NCBI GenBank assembly: GCA_041441455.1
Contig: JASDTB010000054.1
Coordinates: 1-19,764, forward strand
Source: JAFIHK01 sp041441455
GTDB taxonomy: Bacteria > Bacteroidota > Bacteroidia > Bacteroidales > UBA932
DNA: 19,764 nucleotides
Reading direction: 5' to 3'
Shown piece after piece: positions 7,901 through 15,400 of the stretch. Under the pieces are notes generated by a model. The model was given only the letters and a program-made list of their open reading frames with translations, made no database searches and was not told the origin of the DNA. The position numbers and the translations under genes were made by a program. Within the stretch, counting starts at the first letter, position 1. The number at the start of each line of letters is the position of its first letter.

Positions 7901-8248
7901 ATGAAAGAGAATGACTGGAAAAGCAGACTTGGTGTAGTCTATTCAACTAACCCCGACTTCGGATATAATGCATCTCAAACCGACCAGGAGCCTGAAACTC
8001 TTCCTAATGGTTCGCAAAAGTTAGTTGTTGCAATAGATCGTCGCAACAGAGGGGGCAAACAGGTGACTGTTGTCAAAGGTTTTATTGGCAAAATAGAAGA
8101 TTTAGAAACACTTGGAAAGACTCTCAAAACTAAATGTGGAACTGGCGGCAGTGCAAAAGATGGTGAAATTATTATCCAAGGAGACTTCCGCGACAAAATT
8201 GTTGCTGTTCTAACCGAGTTGGGATATAAAGCAAAAAGAGGTAATTGA
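7901..8248 (+). CDS. SUI1/eIF1-like translation factor (YciH family)
   Basis: This 115-aa protein has a low-complexity N-terminus and a C-terminal SUI1 fold from about residue 45. The family blocks are DRRNRGGKQVTVVKGF, the KCGTGGSAK turn and EIIIQGDFRDKI near the end. Eukaryotic eIF1 checks start-codon choice on the small subunit. The bacterial YciH relatives are thought to bind 30S and affect initiation fidelity, but the role is not settled. It is the first gene of a six-gene plus-strand unit; its TGA overlaps the next ATG by one base (TGATG). Confidence 0.93.
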   Translation: MKENDWKSRLGVVYSTNPDFGYNASQTDQEPETLPNGSQKLVVAIDRRNRGGKQVTVVKGFIGKIEDLETLGKTLKTKCGTGGSAKDGEIIIQGDFRDKIVAVLTELGYKAKRGN

Positions 8249-9075
8249 TGCACACAACGAATACCTTAATGCCCAGAACAGATACTCTGTATTTAACAGA
8301 CAGCTCTTCATGTAAGTTGCTTATCGTAGATTTTTACCCAATACAAAAAGACTCAGTAAAGAGTATTAATCAATTGTGGAGCTCAACAACGAAAATCGTT
8401 ACCGATTCGACACCTCTGCCTGTAAGCAAATATGAAGATCTGCAAAATAACCTAATGTCTGGAATCATCTTTGCCTTCTTCATTGCATTGATTATTTTTT
8501 CACGAGAAATTCTTGTAATCACTCCATCGATTACTAAGACACTTTTCAGTTATAAAAATCATATAAAATTAGAAGAAAAACTTGGCTTGACTAATCAAAG
8601 AAATATCGTAGCCGTACTTTCTGTATTTTATATTCCTCTGATAATCTTATTAATTGCCGGCAAAACAATCGAAACCGAAACCGGGATGTTCACTCCGTAC
8701 TTCTATTTAGCATCAGTTGGAGTCCTTTTTTCTTATTGGATACTTAAAAAAACAATGTTTGGATTAATCAGTTGGATTACCAGAGAGAAAAATGCCTTCT
8801 ATATGATTGAAAAATTCTCTTATAACCATATAATATTGCTTTCACTTTTATCTTTTGTAATTTTTATTGTACTTCTGGCCGACCCTTCAATCTCCGAACA
8901 GACCTTATTTATGTGCCTGTTAGCCATTACTTTATTCGTATATTCAATTTACCTTATACGAACTTGTCAAATAATAATTAAACATAGCTTTTCTATTATT
9001 TTTTATATTTTGTATCTTTGCGCCGTGGAATTACTGCCGATTTCACTGTTTATCAATTTTATTCTCTCTTTATAG
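8248..9075 (+). CDS. DUF4271 membrane protein
   Basis: This 275-aa membrane protein has about six predicted spans (near residues 69-92, 120-138, 150-167, 191-211, 217-237 and 249-273). It ends with the characteristic AVELLPISLF helix. DUF4271 is a Bacteroidota family commonly found next to hemD, as here; its function is unknown. I use ATG 8248, which overlaps the SUI1 stop, rather than the TTG immediately before it. The N-terminal 65 residues are soluble and poorly conserved-looking. The hemD start is 4 nt downstream. The position suggests a link to tetrapyrrole metabolism, but gene adjacency is the only support. Confidence 0.8.
   Translation: MHTTNTLMPRTDTLYLTDSSSCKLLIVDFYPIQKDSVKSINQLWSSTTKIVTDSTPLPVSKYEDLQNNLMSGIIFAFFIALIIFSREILVITPSITKTLFSYKNHIKLEEKLGLTNQRNIVAVLSVFYIPLIILLIAGKTIETETGMFTPYFYLASVGVLFSYWILKKTMFGLISWITREKNAFYMIEKFSYNHIILLSLLSFVIFIVLLADPSISEQTLFMCLLAITLFVYSIYLIRTCQIIIKHSFSIIFYILYLCAVELLPISLFINFILSL
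8989..9020 (+). promoter_or_regulatory. Possible internal promoter for hemD and downstream genes
   Basis: TATCTTTG (9013-9020) is a perfect -7 box with TTTT (8989-8992) exactly 20 nt upstream, one base from TTTG. It lies inside the last 30 codons of the DUF4271 gene, about 60 nt before the hemD ATG. It could let hemD, the lipoprotein, rnpA and yidD be expressed without SUI1. AT-rich coding sequence could produce this match by chance. Confidence 0.35.
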
Positions 9076-9079
9076 CTAT

Positions 9080-9817
9080 ATGAAGATTAAAAACATTCTG
9101 ATCTCACAACCCGAACCGACTAACGGCTCCCCTTATACTGAAATCATTACTAAACACAAGGTTAACATTGAGTTTCTTCCTTTTTTTAGAGTAGAGCCTC
9201 TTCAGGCAAGAGAATTCAGATTACAGAAAATTAACATTCTAGACTTTACCGCTATCGTTTTTACAGCAAGAACATCTATCGATGCATTTTTTAAGATTTG
9301 CGAGGAGATGAGAATTACTGTTCCAGAAACTATGAAGTACTTCTGCACTTCCGAAGCTATTGCTCTTTATCTTCAAAAATACATCGTATATAGAAAAAGA
9401 AAAATATTCTTTGGAAACGGAGCTACTACATCAATAATCGAAACTATTGGTACTAAACACAAAATGGAGAATTTTTTGATTGCAGGTGCTGACGGAAGCA
9501 AGACTGATATTCATAAAGCCTTCATTAAAGCAAAGCTTAAACACTCAAGTGCAGTATTTATCAAAACAGTCTATAGTGACCTTAAATCTTTGGATTTGAA
9601 TAATTACGACATGATTGTTTTTTACAGCCCTTCTGATATTAAGTCTCTTCAAGAAAACTTTCCAGATTTCCAGCAAAAAGAGATTCAATTTGCCACTTTT
9701 GGTCCAGCAACAGCAAAAGCACTAAAAGCTGCCAAATTGACCTCAGCAGTTATTGCTCCTACGCCTGAAGCACCTTCGATAGCAAAAGCGTTATCGATCT
9801 ATTTAGAACAAAAATAA
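9080..9817 (+). CDS. hemD: Uroporphyrinogen-III synthase family protein
   Basis: HemD cyclises hydroxymethylbilane with inversion of ring D to give uroporphyrinogen III, the branch point to heme, siroheme and cobamides. The 245-aa length and two-lobed alpha/beta pattern fit. The N-terminal SQPEP and IVFTARTSIDAFF segment, the IVFYSPSDIKSL segment and the TFGPATAKALKAA segment near the C-terminus are the usual landmarks. HemD is poorly conserved in sequence and has no strict catalytic motif, so the call depends on this pattern and the DUF4271 neighbour. No other tetrapyrrole gene is in the window. It is 4 nt after DUF4271 and 2 nt before the lipoprotein gene. Confidence 0.85.
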   Translation: MKIKNILISQPEPTNGSPYTEIITKHKVNIEFLPFFRVEPLQAREFRLQKINILDFTAIVFTARTSIDAFFKICEEMRITVPETMKYFCTSEAIALYLQKYIVYRKRKIFFGNGATTSIIETIGTKHKMENFLIAGADGSKTDIHKAFIKAKLKHSSAVFIKTVYSDLKSLDLNNYDMIVFYSPSDIKSLQENFPDFQQKEIQFATFGPATAKALKAAKLTSAVIAPTPEAPSIAKALSIYLEQK

Positions 9818-9819
9818 GA

Positions 9820-10509
9820 ATGAAAAAACAGATCATCCTAGCTGCACTTTTTGTAGCATTGGTTTTCCTCTCTTGTGTACGTGACCCTTCTAAGGAGAGA
9901 GACAAATACAGAGGTAAATGGATTACCTCCGAAGTGGATGGTGTGAAAATTAATCCAGATAAAAAGCTGGTTTACAAGCTTGGAATCTACCCAGATCTTA
10001 CTATTGACTCTTCTGTAAACTCTACAAAGTCTACATACACACTTGCCGAAAACAAGTTGATTTTGAATCAAAAGATCTATGATATTGTTTCAGTAGATGA
10101 TGCCTCTCTTAATCTTAAGTCTCAACTGGGAAAAACAATAAAACTTGATAAAATTGATCTTGCCGAAAAGCTATTTCCGGTAAAAGATAGCTTAGCAAAT
10201 ACTTGGCAATGTCAAAGCAAAAATGGAGAGTTATTCGATACATTTAGAATAAAATTCAATACAAAGGGTGAGTACTCTATTTACGAAAACACTCAGTCTG
10301 GTTGGGTGATTGTAGAAGCACAAGCGGGGACCTTTAAGACACACTTCAAATACATCGTATTAGCCTACAATTCAACTAACTATTTCTCAACAGTAGCTGG
10401 AAGTAAAAATGCTTGTTTTGATATTATCTCTTTGTCACCCTCCAAGCAAGAGCTTACTATCAAAAATCAAGATTACACATATGTTTTCTCTCTTGTAGTC
10501 AATCAATAA
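9820..10509 (+). CDS. Lipocalin-like lipoprotein, unknown function
   Basis: The 229-aa product starts with a lipoprotein signal (KK, then a hydrophobic stretch 5-17) and a lipobox ending LSC with Cys19 as the lipidation site. After the Cys the sequence is VRDPSKER, which is not a clear acidic surface-export signal. The mature part appears to contain two similar beta-rich units, beginning at YRGKWITSEVDG (about 30) and ANTWQCQSKNGE (about 127); each opens with a G/N-x-W turn typical of lipocalin-like domains. I do not recognise a specific function. It is 2 nt after hemD and 3 nt before rnpA, so it is almost certainly co-transcribed. Confidence 0.75.
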   Translation: MKKQIILAALFVALVFLSCVRDPSKERDKYRGKWITSEVDGVKINPDKKLVYKLGIYPDLTIDSSVNSTKSTYTLAENKLILNQKIYDIVSVDDASLNLKSQLGKTIKLDKIDLAEKLFPVKDSLANTWQCQSKNGELFDTFRIKFNTKGEYSIYENTQSGWVIVEAQAGTFKTHFKYIVLAYNSTNYFSTVAGSKNACFDIISLSPSKQELTIKNQDYTYVFSLVVNQ

Positions 10510-10512
10510 GAG

Positions 10513-10911
10513 ATGGAAAATCGCAATTACCAATTTGGAAAAGAGAGTAGACTCTGTCTTAAAAATGATATCGAAAATCTACTCAAAAAGGGTGACTCAA
10601 TGTTCAAGCACCCGTTTAAAGTTTTTTATCTTAAGAACGACCTGAGCCATTGCAGGCTTATGGTTTCTGTCCCTAAAAGAAATTATAAAAAAGCTGTCGA
10701 CAGAAACTATATAAAACGAATTGTTCGGGAAAGCTACCGGATCAGCATTGCTGATTATGCTTCCGAATACAATTACGATATTTCTTTTATCTTTACATGG
10801 AATAAAATTCCAGACTTTAAATTTGTAGATGAAAGAGTCAAAAACATTCTATCAAAAATCCTATCAACTTCTAAAGAGAGCGATAGCATTTCCGTTGATA
10901 CTATTGATTAA
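10513..10911 (+). CDS. rnpA: Ribonuclease P protein component
   Basis: RnpA is the protein cofactor of RNase P, which removes 5' leaders from pre-tRNAs. The 132-aa protein has the family arrangement: RLCLKNDIENLLKKG at the N-terminus and the RNA-binding RNR region KKAVDRNYIKRIVRES (59-74). The start is the first ATG after the lipoprotein stop. The rnpM/rpmH-dnaA neighbourhood seen in many bacteria is absent; here rnpA follows hemD and a lipoprotein gene. The yidD frame overlaps its last 83 bp. Confidence 0.95.
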   Translation: MENRNYQFGKESRLCLKNDIENLLKKGDSMFKHPFKVFYLKNDLSHCRLMVSVPKRNYKKAVDRNYIKRIVRESYRISIADYASEYNYDISFIFTWNKIPDFKFVDERVKNILSKILSTSKESDSISVDTID

Positions 10912-11092
10912 ATTCTATCAGTACGGAATATCACCACTAAAACCACCATCTTGTAGATTTACGCCGACATGTTCTCATTACTCAATTGAGGCATTAAAAA
11001 AACATGGCCCAATTAAGGGCCTATATTTATCAATTCGAAGAATTCTAAGATGTCATCCTTGGGGTGGTAGTGGGTATGATCCAGTTCCTTAA
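10829..11092 (+). CDS. yidD: Membrane protein insertion efficiency factor YidD
   Basis: YidD is a small inner-membrane-associated protein that assists YidC-dependent insertion. The 87-aa product contains the diagnostic core: an amphipathic helix FPLILLIKFYQYGISP, then SCRFTPTCSHYSIEA (41-55) and a C-terminal RCHPWGGSGYDPVP. Cysteines 42, 48 and 75 are the conserved ones. The only ATG in frame is at 10829, inside rnpA, giving an 83-bp overlap; the first 15 residues may be an unconserved extension. yidD commonly follows rnpA. The stop is 9 bp from the stop of the convergent PlsC-GNAT gene. Confidence 0.93.
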   Translation: MKESKTFYQKSYQLLKRAIAFPLILLIKFYQYGISPLKPPSCRFTPTCSHYSIEALKKHGPIKGLYLSIRRILRCHPWGGSGYDPVP

Positions 11093-11101
11093 ACTATAAA
11101 G

Positions 11102-12886
11102 TTAAGATTCAATACCAAATCTTGCTAATACTTGAGCTTGATTCTTTTCATCTTTCGACAATGCTAGAATCTCTTGTTTTGGAACTTGTTTTAGGTCTAA
11201 CAACACAAGACCATCAACACAATAGTTGAAGTCAGGATCTACATTATAATTTATGATCTTAGCATTAATCTTTAAATACTTCTTAACTAAAGTTGGAAGT
11301 CTAAATTGATTATCACTTAACCTCATCATGTACCTATCGAATTTCTCGATGCTCTCCATTTTATTTCTTAAAAGATCATCTATTGAAACCCTATTAAAAT
11401 CAGGCACAAACGGATTAAATGGTCTTACTTGAGACTCTAGATCTTTTACTGAATGGTGCGCCTTAAGATAATGAATAATCATGCTTCTATAAAACATAGG
11501 ATACCAAGAACTTATGCTTACAGGACCGAACAAATACTCTACATCTTTATGATTTAGGACAGAATATAATAAACCTTTAATAAGCAAAACTAATGGAAGT
11601 GGCTCCTTTTGATACTCCAATGAAACAAAGGATCTACCAAGTTCAATAGATTTACTTAAAACATTATGTATTCCCTCTTCATAATTGAAGAGCGTTTGAG
11701 AATAAAAGCCTTTAATCCCATATTTTGGCATTATTTCACTTCCAAAACCAAGTCTATAGGCACCTACGATCTTAGACTTGTGCTTATCCCACAAAATAAG
11801 ATGTTTATAGTAATCGTCAAAAGCATCAGTGTCTAAACTCTTATTTGTTCCCTCTCCAACTGCTCTAAAGGCCTCCTCTCTCTTTCTGCCAAGTTCATGT
11901 AGCAGACATGGTATCGACTTTGCCTCAGCTAGATAGCAACTATAATTACCTGTAGTAAATAGATGATTTTCCTGAGCTAGAGATTTGATCTCTTTATTCA
12001 GAAGACGTCTATTTTTAGGTAGTGCAATCGGGGTTGTAGATTTGCAAGTACATAACTCTTCGGGCTTTTTAATATTAGCCTCCATCGCGTAACATCTACT
12101 CTTTAAATATCTGCCAAGATCTTTTAAATCTTTATATTCCGAAATTTCATTAACAGTAACTGGTTTCCCAATTCTTACAGGAATAACTGACCCAGCTTTA
12201 TTTACAAGTTCCATCGGTAACCTCGCAGTTCTAAGCATTGGATGTATTTTACCAAGCCAATGGAAGAAGTTAGAGTTTGTACCGTGAAAATAAACTGGAA
12301 TAACAGGAACCTTTGCGTTTTTAACTAGCTTTATAACCGAAGTTTGCCACTCCTTGTCTTCAATTACCGACCCTTTGTATCTTGTTGCAACTTCACCAGC
12401 AGGAAATAAAACCAGACAGCCTCCAGAGGCAAGAGTCTCCGAAGCCATTCTTAATCCCGAAAAACTGCTTTTTAGTCCAGGTTTATCTTCAAAAGGATTA
12501 ACAGGTAAGAAGAACTCTTTCAAATTAGGAATATGAGAAAGAATAAAGTTTGTTAAAAACTTTACATCTGGTCTGATTGAACTGATAATATTTAATAAAA
12601 TCACACCGTCAACAGCACCAAATGGATGGTTTGCAACTACGATAAACGGACCTTCTTGAGGAATGTAGTCAAGTTCTTTCTCAATAAAATCGTATTTTAC
12701 TTTGAATTCTTTGAGCATTTCGGTCGTAAATTCACGACCACCGAAACTTGCGAAGTTCGAATACTTCTTGTTTATCTTATTGAAACCCAGCAGAGACATA
12801 ACTGTCAAAGCAGCGATATCTCCGAAAGGGCCACGAATCTTCAATGCCCTTTTAACATCATTTTTAGATACCAGTTTAGTTGTCAT
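11102..12886 (-). CDS. PlsC-like acyltransferase fused to GNAT/hemolysin-type N-acyltransferase (OlsF/GlsF-like)
   Basis: The 594-aa protein joins two lipid acyltransferase domains. The N-terminal lysophospholipid acyltransferase domain has NHPFGAVDG (86-94, His87 and Asp93, an HX5D form) and FPAGEV (161-166), the motif-III variant of this subfamily. The C-terminal part (about 310-500) resembles the OlsB/hemolysin-type GNAT domain that N-acylates an amino acid with an acyl-ACP. In Flavobacterium and Serratia such fusions (OlsF) make ornithine lipids, and related enzymes make glycine lipids in Bacteroides. An amino-acid lipid product is therefore likely; the amino acid cannot be told from sequence. 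The upstream TTG at 12898 lies inside the -7 box, so ATG 12886 is chosen. Confidence 0.87.
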   Translation of the reverse strand: MTTKLVSKNDVKRALKIRGPFGDIAALTVMSLLGFNKINKKYSNFASFGGREFTTEMLKEFKVKYDFIEKELDYIPQEGPFIVVANHPFGAVDGVILLNIISSIRPDVKFLTNFILSHIPNLKEFFLPVNPFEDKPGLKSSFSGLRMASETLASGGCLVLFPAGEVATRYKGSVIEDKEWQTSVIKLVKNAKVPVIPVYFHGTNSNFFHWLGKIHPMLRTARLPMELVNKAGSVIPVRIGKPVTVNEISEYKDLKDLGRYLKSRCYAMEANIKKPEELCTCKSTTPIALPKNRRLLNKEIKSLAQENHLFTTGNYSCYLAEAKSIPCLLHELGRKREEAFRAVGEGTNKSLDTDAFDDYYKHLILWDKHKSKIVGAYRLGFGSEIMPKYGIKGFYSQTLFNYEEGIHNVLSKSIELGRSFVSLEYQKEPLPLVLLIKGLLYSVLNHKDVEYLFGPVSISSWYPMFYRSMIIHYLKAHHSVKDLESQVRPFNPFVPDFNRVSIDDLLRNKMESIEKFDRYMMRLSDNQFRLPTLVKKYLKINAKIINYNVDPDFNYCVDGLVLLDLKQVPKQEILALSKDEKNQAQVLARFGIES

Positions 12887-12895
12887 AACGCAACG

Positions 12896-12925
12896 CAAAT
12901 ATAAGATTTTTGTTACTTTTACAAA
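12896..12925 (-). promoter_or_regulatory. Predicted promoter of the PlsC-GNAT gene
   Basis: On the minus strand, TTTG (12925-12922) is followed after 18 nt by TATATTTG (12903-12896), both perfect to the Bacteroidota -33/-7 consensus. The -7 box lies 9 nt before ATG 12886, so the leader would be very short. Confidence 0.65.
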
Positions 12926-12955
12926 AAATAAGATATCTCAGGAGATAAGTCATAT

Positions 12956-14761
12956 ATGAATTCGCCAAAACCAGAGTTAAAAGATCTTGTTAAACTTCTT
13001 CCTACAGAACCTGGTGTATACAGGTTCTACGACAAGCTTGGAACAATAATCTATATTGGTAAAGCTAAAAATCTTAAAAACAGAGTCTCACAATATTTTC
13101 AGTCACCAGATTCTCTGACGACTAAAACAAGAGTTATGGTTTTAAAGATCGAGAGTATGGACCATACAGTTGTTGGTACCAAAGAGGAGGCTTTACTATT
13201 AGAAAACAATCTTATAAAACAATATCGTCCAAAGTATAATATTATGCTAAAAGACGATAAGACCTATCCTTGGATTTGTGTAAAAAAGGAGCCATTTCCC
13301 AGAGTATTTATGACTAGGAAGTTAGTAAAGGATGGTTCTATGTATTTCGGTCCATATAGCGCAGTAAATTTTGCCTATAAACTTTTAGATTTAATAAACT
13401 CTCTTTACTATCTTAGAAACTGTAAGTTAAATCTAACTACCGAAAACATCACTTCTAGAAAATTTAAACCATGTTTAAACTTTCATATTGGTAAATGCAA
13501 AGCACCTTGTATTGGCGAGATAAACAATGATGAGTACAATGATCAAATCAAAAATATTGTCTCAATATTGAAGGGCGAGACTAGTGAATTAGAGAAAGAG
13601 TTCAGGGATAAGATGCTAAAGGCATCAGCAGAACATCTATTCGAAGATGCTCATAAATTTAAAACTAAGTTAGAACTGATTCAAAATTATAATAGCAAAT
13701 CAATTGTAGTCAACCCAAGTATAGACGATAGTGATGTATTTTCAATAGTCTTCGAAGGCAATTTAGCATTCGGAAACTTCTTAAGAGTAGTAAAAGGGAG
13801 CATAATTCAGTCACTCAACTTAGAGTTTAGGCTTCAAATTGAAGAAGACCAAGCAACTGTAATGTCTTCATTTATAGCAGAAATTTTAGATAAAACAGGA
13901 AAACTCTCAAGGAATATTATTGTTCCTTTTAAGCCAGATGAAACTTTTGCAAACCATATTATTAGCATCCCTCTCAAAGGAGACAAACTTAAACTCTTAG
14001 AGTTAAGCATTAAAAATGCCAAAATATTCAAGCTTGAGAAGATTAAACAGGAACAAATTTTAAGACCCGAAGAGCACAAAAACAGAGTTTTATCTGCAGT
14101 GCAAAAAGATCTATCATTAAAAGAGTTACCTATACATATTGAGTGCTTTGACAATTCTAATATTCAAGGCAAACATGCAGTTTCATCTTGTGTGGTGTTT
14201 AAAAATGGTATTCCTAGTAAAAGTGATTATCGCCACTTTAATATTAAAACAGTCGAAGGTCCCGACGATTTTGCTTCTATGCGAGAGGTGTTAGGAAGTA
14301 TATATAGCCGTCTTTTGAATGAACACATGTCACTTCCACAGCTTATTGTAATCGACGGTGGAAGAGGTCAGCTGAACTCTGCCTATGAGGTTTTGGCCCA
14401 GTTAGGATTAAGCGAACAAATCCCGATAATTGGTATTGCTAAAAGGTTGGAGGAGCTGATAATCCCCGGAGATCCAGATCCACTTTTCTTAGACAAAAAC
14501 TCTCCAACCCTCAAATTATTAATGCAAATGCGCGATGAAGCTCATCGTTTTGGAATTACTCATCATAGAGATAAAAGGAGTAAGGCGCAGACAGAGTCTA
14601 TCCTAATAGGAATTAAAGGTGTTGGTGAAAAAAGAGAAAAGATGCTTTTAAGCCATTTTAAAAGCGTAAAAAAGATCAAAGAGGCAACAATCGAAGAGAT
14701 AGCCTCTATTGTTGGGTTGAAGACTGCCGAGTTAATAAAATCCAAACTCTCCAACCATTGA
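12956..14761 (+). CDS. uvrC: Excinuclease ABC subunit C
   Basis: UvrC makes both incisions around bulky DNA lesions in nucleotide excision repair, acting with UvrA and UvrB. The 601-aa protein has all domains in order: GIY-YIG nuclease (PGVYRFYD at 19-26, IIYIGKAKNLKNR at 31-43), a CKAPCIG segment, the UvrB-binding UVR motif (about 205-240), the RNase H-like nuclease (ECFDNSNIQGKH, near residue 398, and VIDGGRGQL) and tandem helix-hairpin-helix at the C-terminus (GIKGVGEKR onward). An AGGAG at 12940-12944 lies 11 nt before the ATG, a rare Shine-Dalgarno-like site here. The last 56 bp overlap the convergent pnuC gene, and the pnuC terminator lies inside its HhH region. Confidence 0.98.
   Translation: MNSPKPELKDLVKLLPTEPGVYRFYDKLGTIIYIGKAKNLKNRVSQYFQSPDSLTTKTRVMVLKIESMDHTVVGTKEEALLLENNLIKQYRPKYNIMLKDDKTYPWICVKKEPFPRVFMTRKLVKDGSMYFGPYSAVNFAYKLLDLINSLYYLRNCKLNLTTENITSRKFKPCLNFHIGKCKAPCIGEINNDEYNDQIKNIVSILKGETSELEKEFRDKMLKASAEHLFEDAHKFKTKLELIQNYNSKSIVVNPSIDDSDVFSIVFEGNLAFGNFLRVVKGSIIQSLNLEFRLQIEEDQATVMSSFIAEILDKTGKLSRNIIVPFKPDETFANHIISIPLKGDKLKLLELSIKNAKIFKLEKIKQEQILRPEEHKNRVLSAVQKDLSLKELPIHIECFDNSNIQGKHAVSSCVVFKNGIPSKSDYRHFNIKTVEGPDDFASMREVLGSIYSRLLNEHMSLPQLIVIDGGRGQLNSAYEVLAQLGLSEQIPIIGIAKRLEELIIPGDPDPLFLDKNSPTLKLLMQMRDEAHRFGITHHRDKRSKAQTESILIGIKGVGEKREKMLLSHFKSVKKIKEATIEEIASIVGLKTAELIKSKLSNH
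14628..14667 (-). terminator. Intrinsic terminator of the pnuC operon, inside uvrC
   Basis: GCTTTTAA and TTAAAAGC (14644-14665) form a perfect 8-bp stem around a 6-nt loop, extendable by a G-T and an A-T pair. On the minus strand it is followed by ATC and then TTTTCTCTTTTTTC, a strong U-rich tail. It begins about 40 nt after the pnuC stop. No T-run follows on the plus strand. Confidence 0.75.
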
Positions 14762-15398
14762 GCGAGTTAATTAGATAAAATATCCACATTATTATCATTA
14801 GAAAAGAGTGCTCTTCACCTTTATAATAAGCACTAATCCACATAATTACGCTTATCATATTAACGATAACCCATAAAGGCCACTGCTCCATATATCGTCT
14901 GACCATCAAATACATTGCAATAATTGACAAAATTGTTGTTGCTGAATCTTTTAATGGCTGAGGATCTTCATAGTATTTTAAAATATAAGCCCCAAGAACT
15001 ACAGAAATTATTGAGATAAAAACTAACATTACCCTTTGAAGAAATGTCATAGTTCCAGCCTTCACAGTAACTGATTCACTATTCTGTCTTTTTCTTATCC
15101 ACATGAACCAACCTACAATTTGCATAGGTAGGTAGTAAAAGAAATTTAGGGCAGCATCTCCATATAGGTCGGCCTTATATGAAATATAGGCGTAAGTAGA
15201 GACATTAATTAGTCCAAATAAATAGTTTAAAATGTTTCCTTTAGCAACAAGAACAACACAGACTACACCTGATATTGCTGAAATTGCACCAAGTGAATCC
15301 ATCTCATCAGAAATAATAAGATATGCCAGATTTAATGAAGTAATTCCAATTATCAAAAACCAGTCAAAAGGATTTAAAGTATTAAGATGCTTAAACAT
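14706..15398 (-). CDS. pnuC: PnuC-family vitamin-precursor transporter
   Basis: PnuC proteins are seven-to-eight-span facilitators for nicotinamide riboside; some Bacteroidota members (PnuT) import thiamine instead. The 230-aa protein shows the family core: INVSTYAYISYKADLYGDAALNFFYYL and then GWFMW (96-100), the WxxW substrate-site motif, with NSLNGWRVW near the C-terminus. It lies 2 nt after the stop of the large gluzincin gene, so it is co-transcribed with it. No NadR-type kinase, thiamine pyrophosphokinase, TonB receptor or THI-box is visible, so substrate cannot be assigned. The final 56 bp overlap uvrC on the other strand. Confidence 0.88.
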   Translation of the reverse strand: MFKHLNTLNPFDWFLIIGITSLNLAYLIISDEMDSLGAISAISGVVCVVLVAKGNILNYLFGLINVSTYAYISYKADLYGDAALNFFYYLPMQIVGWFMWIRKRQNSESVTVKAGTMTFLQRVMLVFISIISVVLGAYILKYYEDPQPLKDSATTILSIIAMYLMVRRYMEQWPLWVIVNMISVIMWISAYYKGEEHSFLMIIMWIFYLINSLNGWRVWILLTRQSSTQQ

Positions 15399-15400
15399 GG

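Noticed and set aside
11088..11106. Hairpin CTTAAACT/AGTTAAG spanning the stops of yidD and the PlsC-GNAT gene
   Set aside because: The stem is AT-rich with a bulged base and has no T-run on either side; too weak to call a terminator.
11104..11123. AAGATT/AATCTT inverted repeat after yidD
   Set aside because: Only 6 bp, low GC, with no adjacent T-run; expected by chance in AT-rich DNA.
12886..12898. TTG start at 12898 for the PlsC-GNAT gene
   Set aside because: It overlaps the perfect -7 box TATATTTG and adds four residues not typical of the family; ATG 12886 is better.
14800..14835. AGTGCT/AGCACT inverted repeat as a uvrC terminator
   Set aside because: Only 6 bp with a long loop and no T-run downstream on the plus strand.
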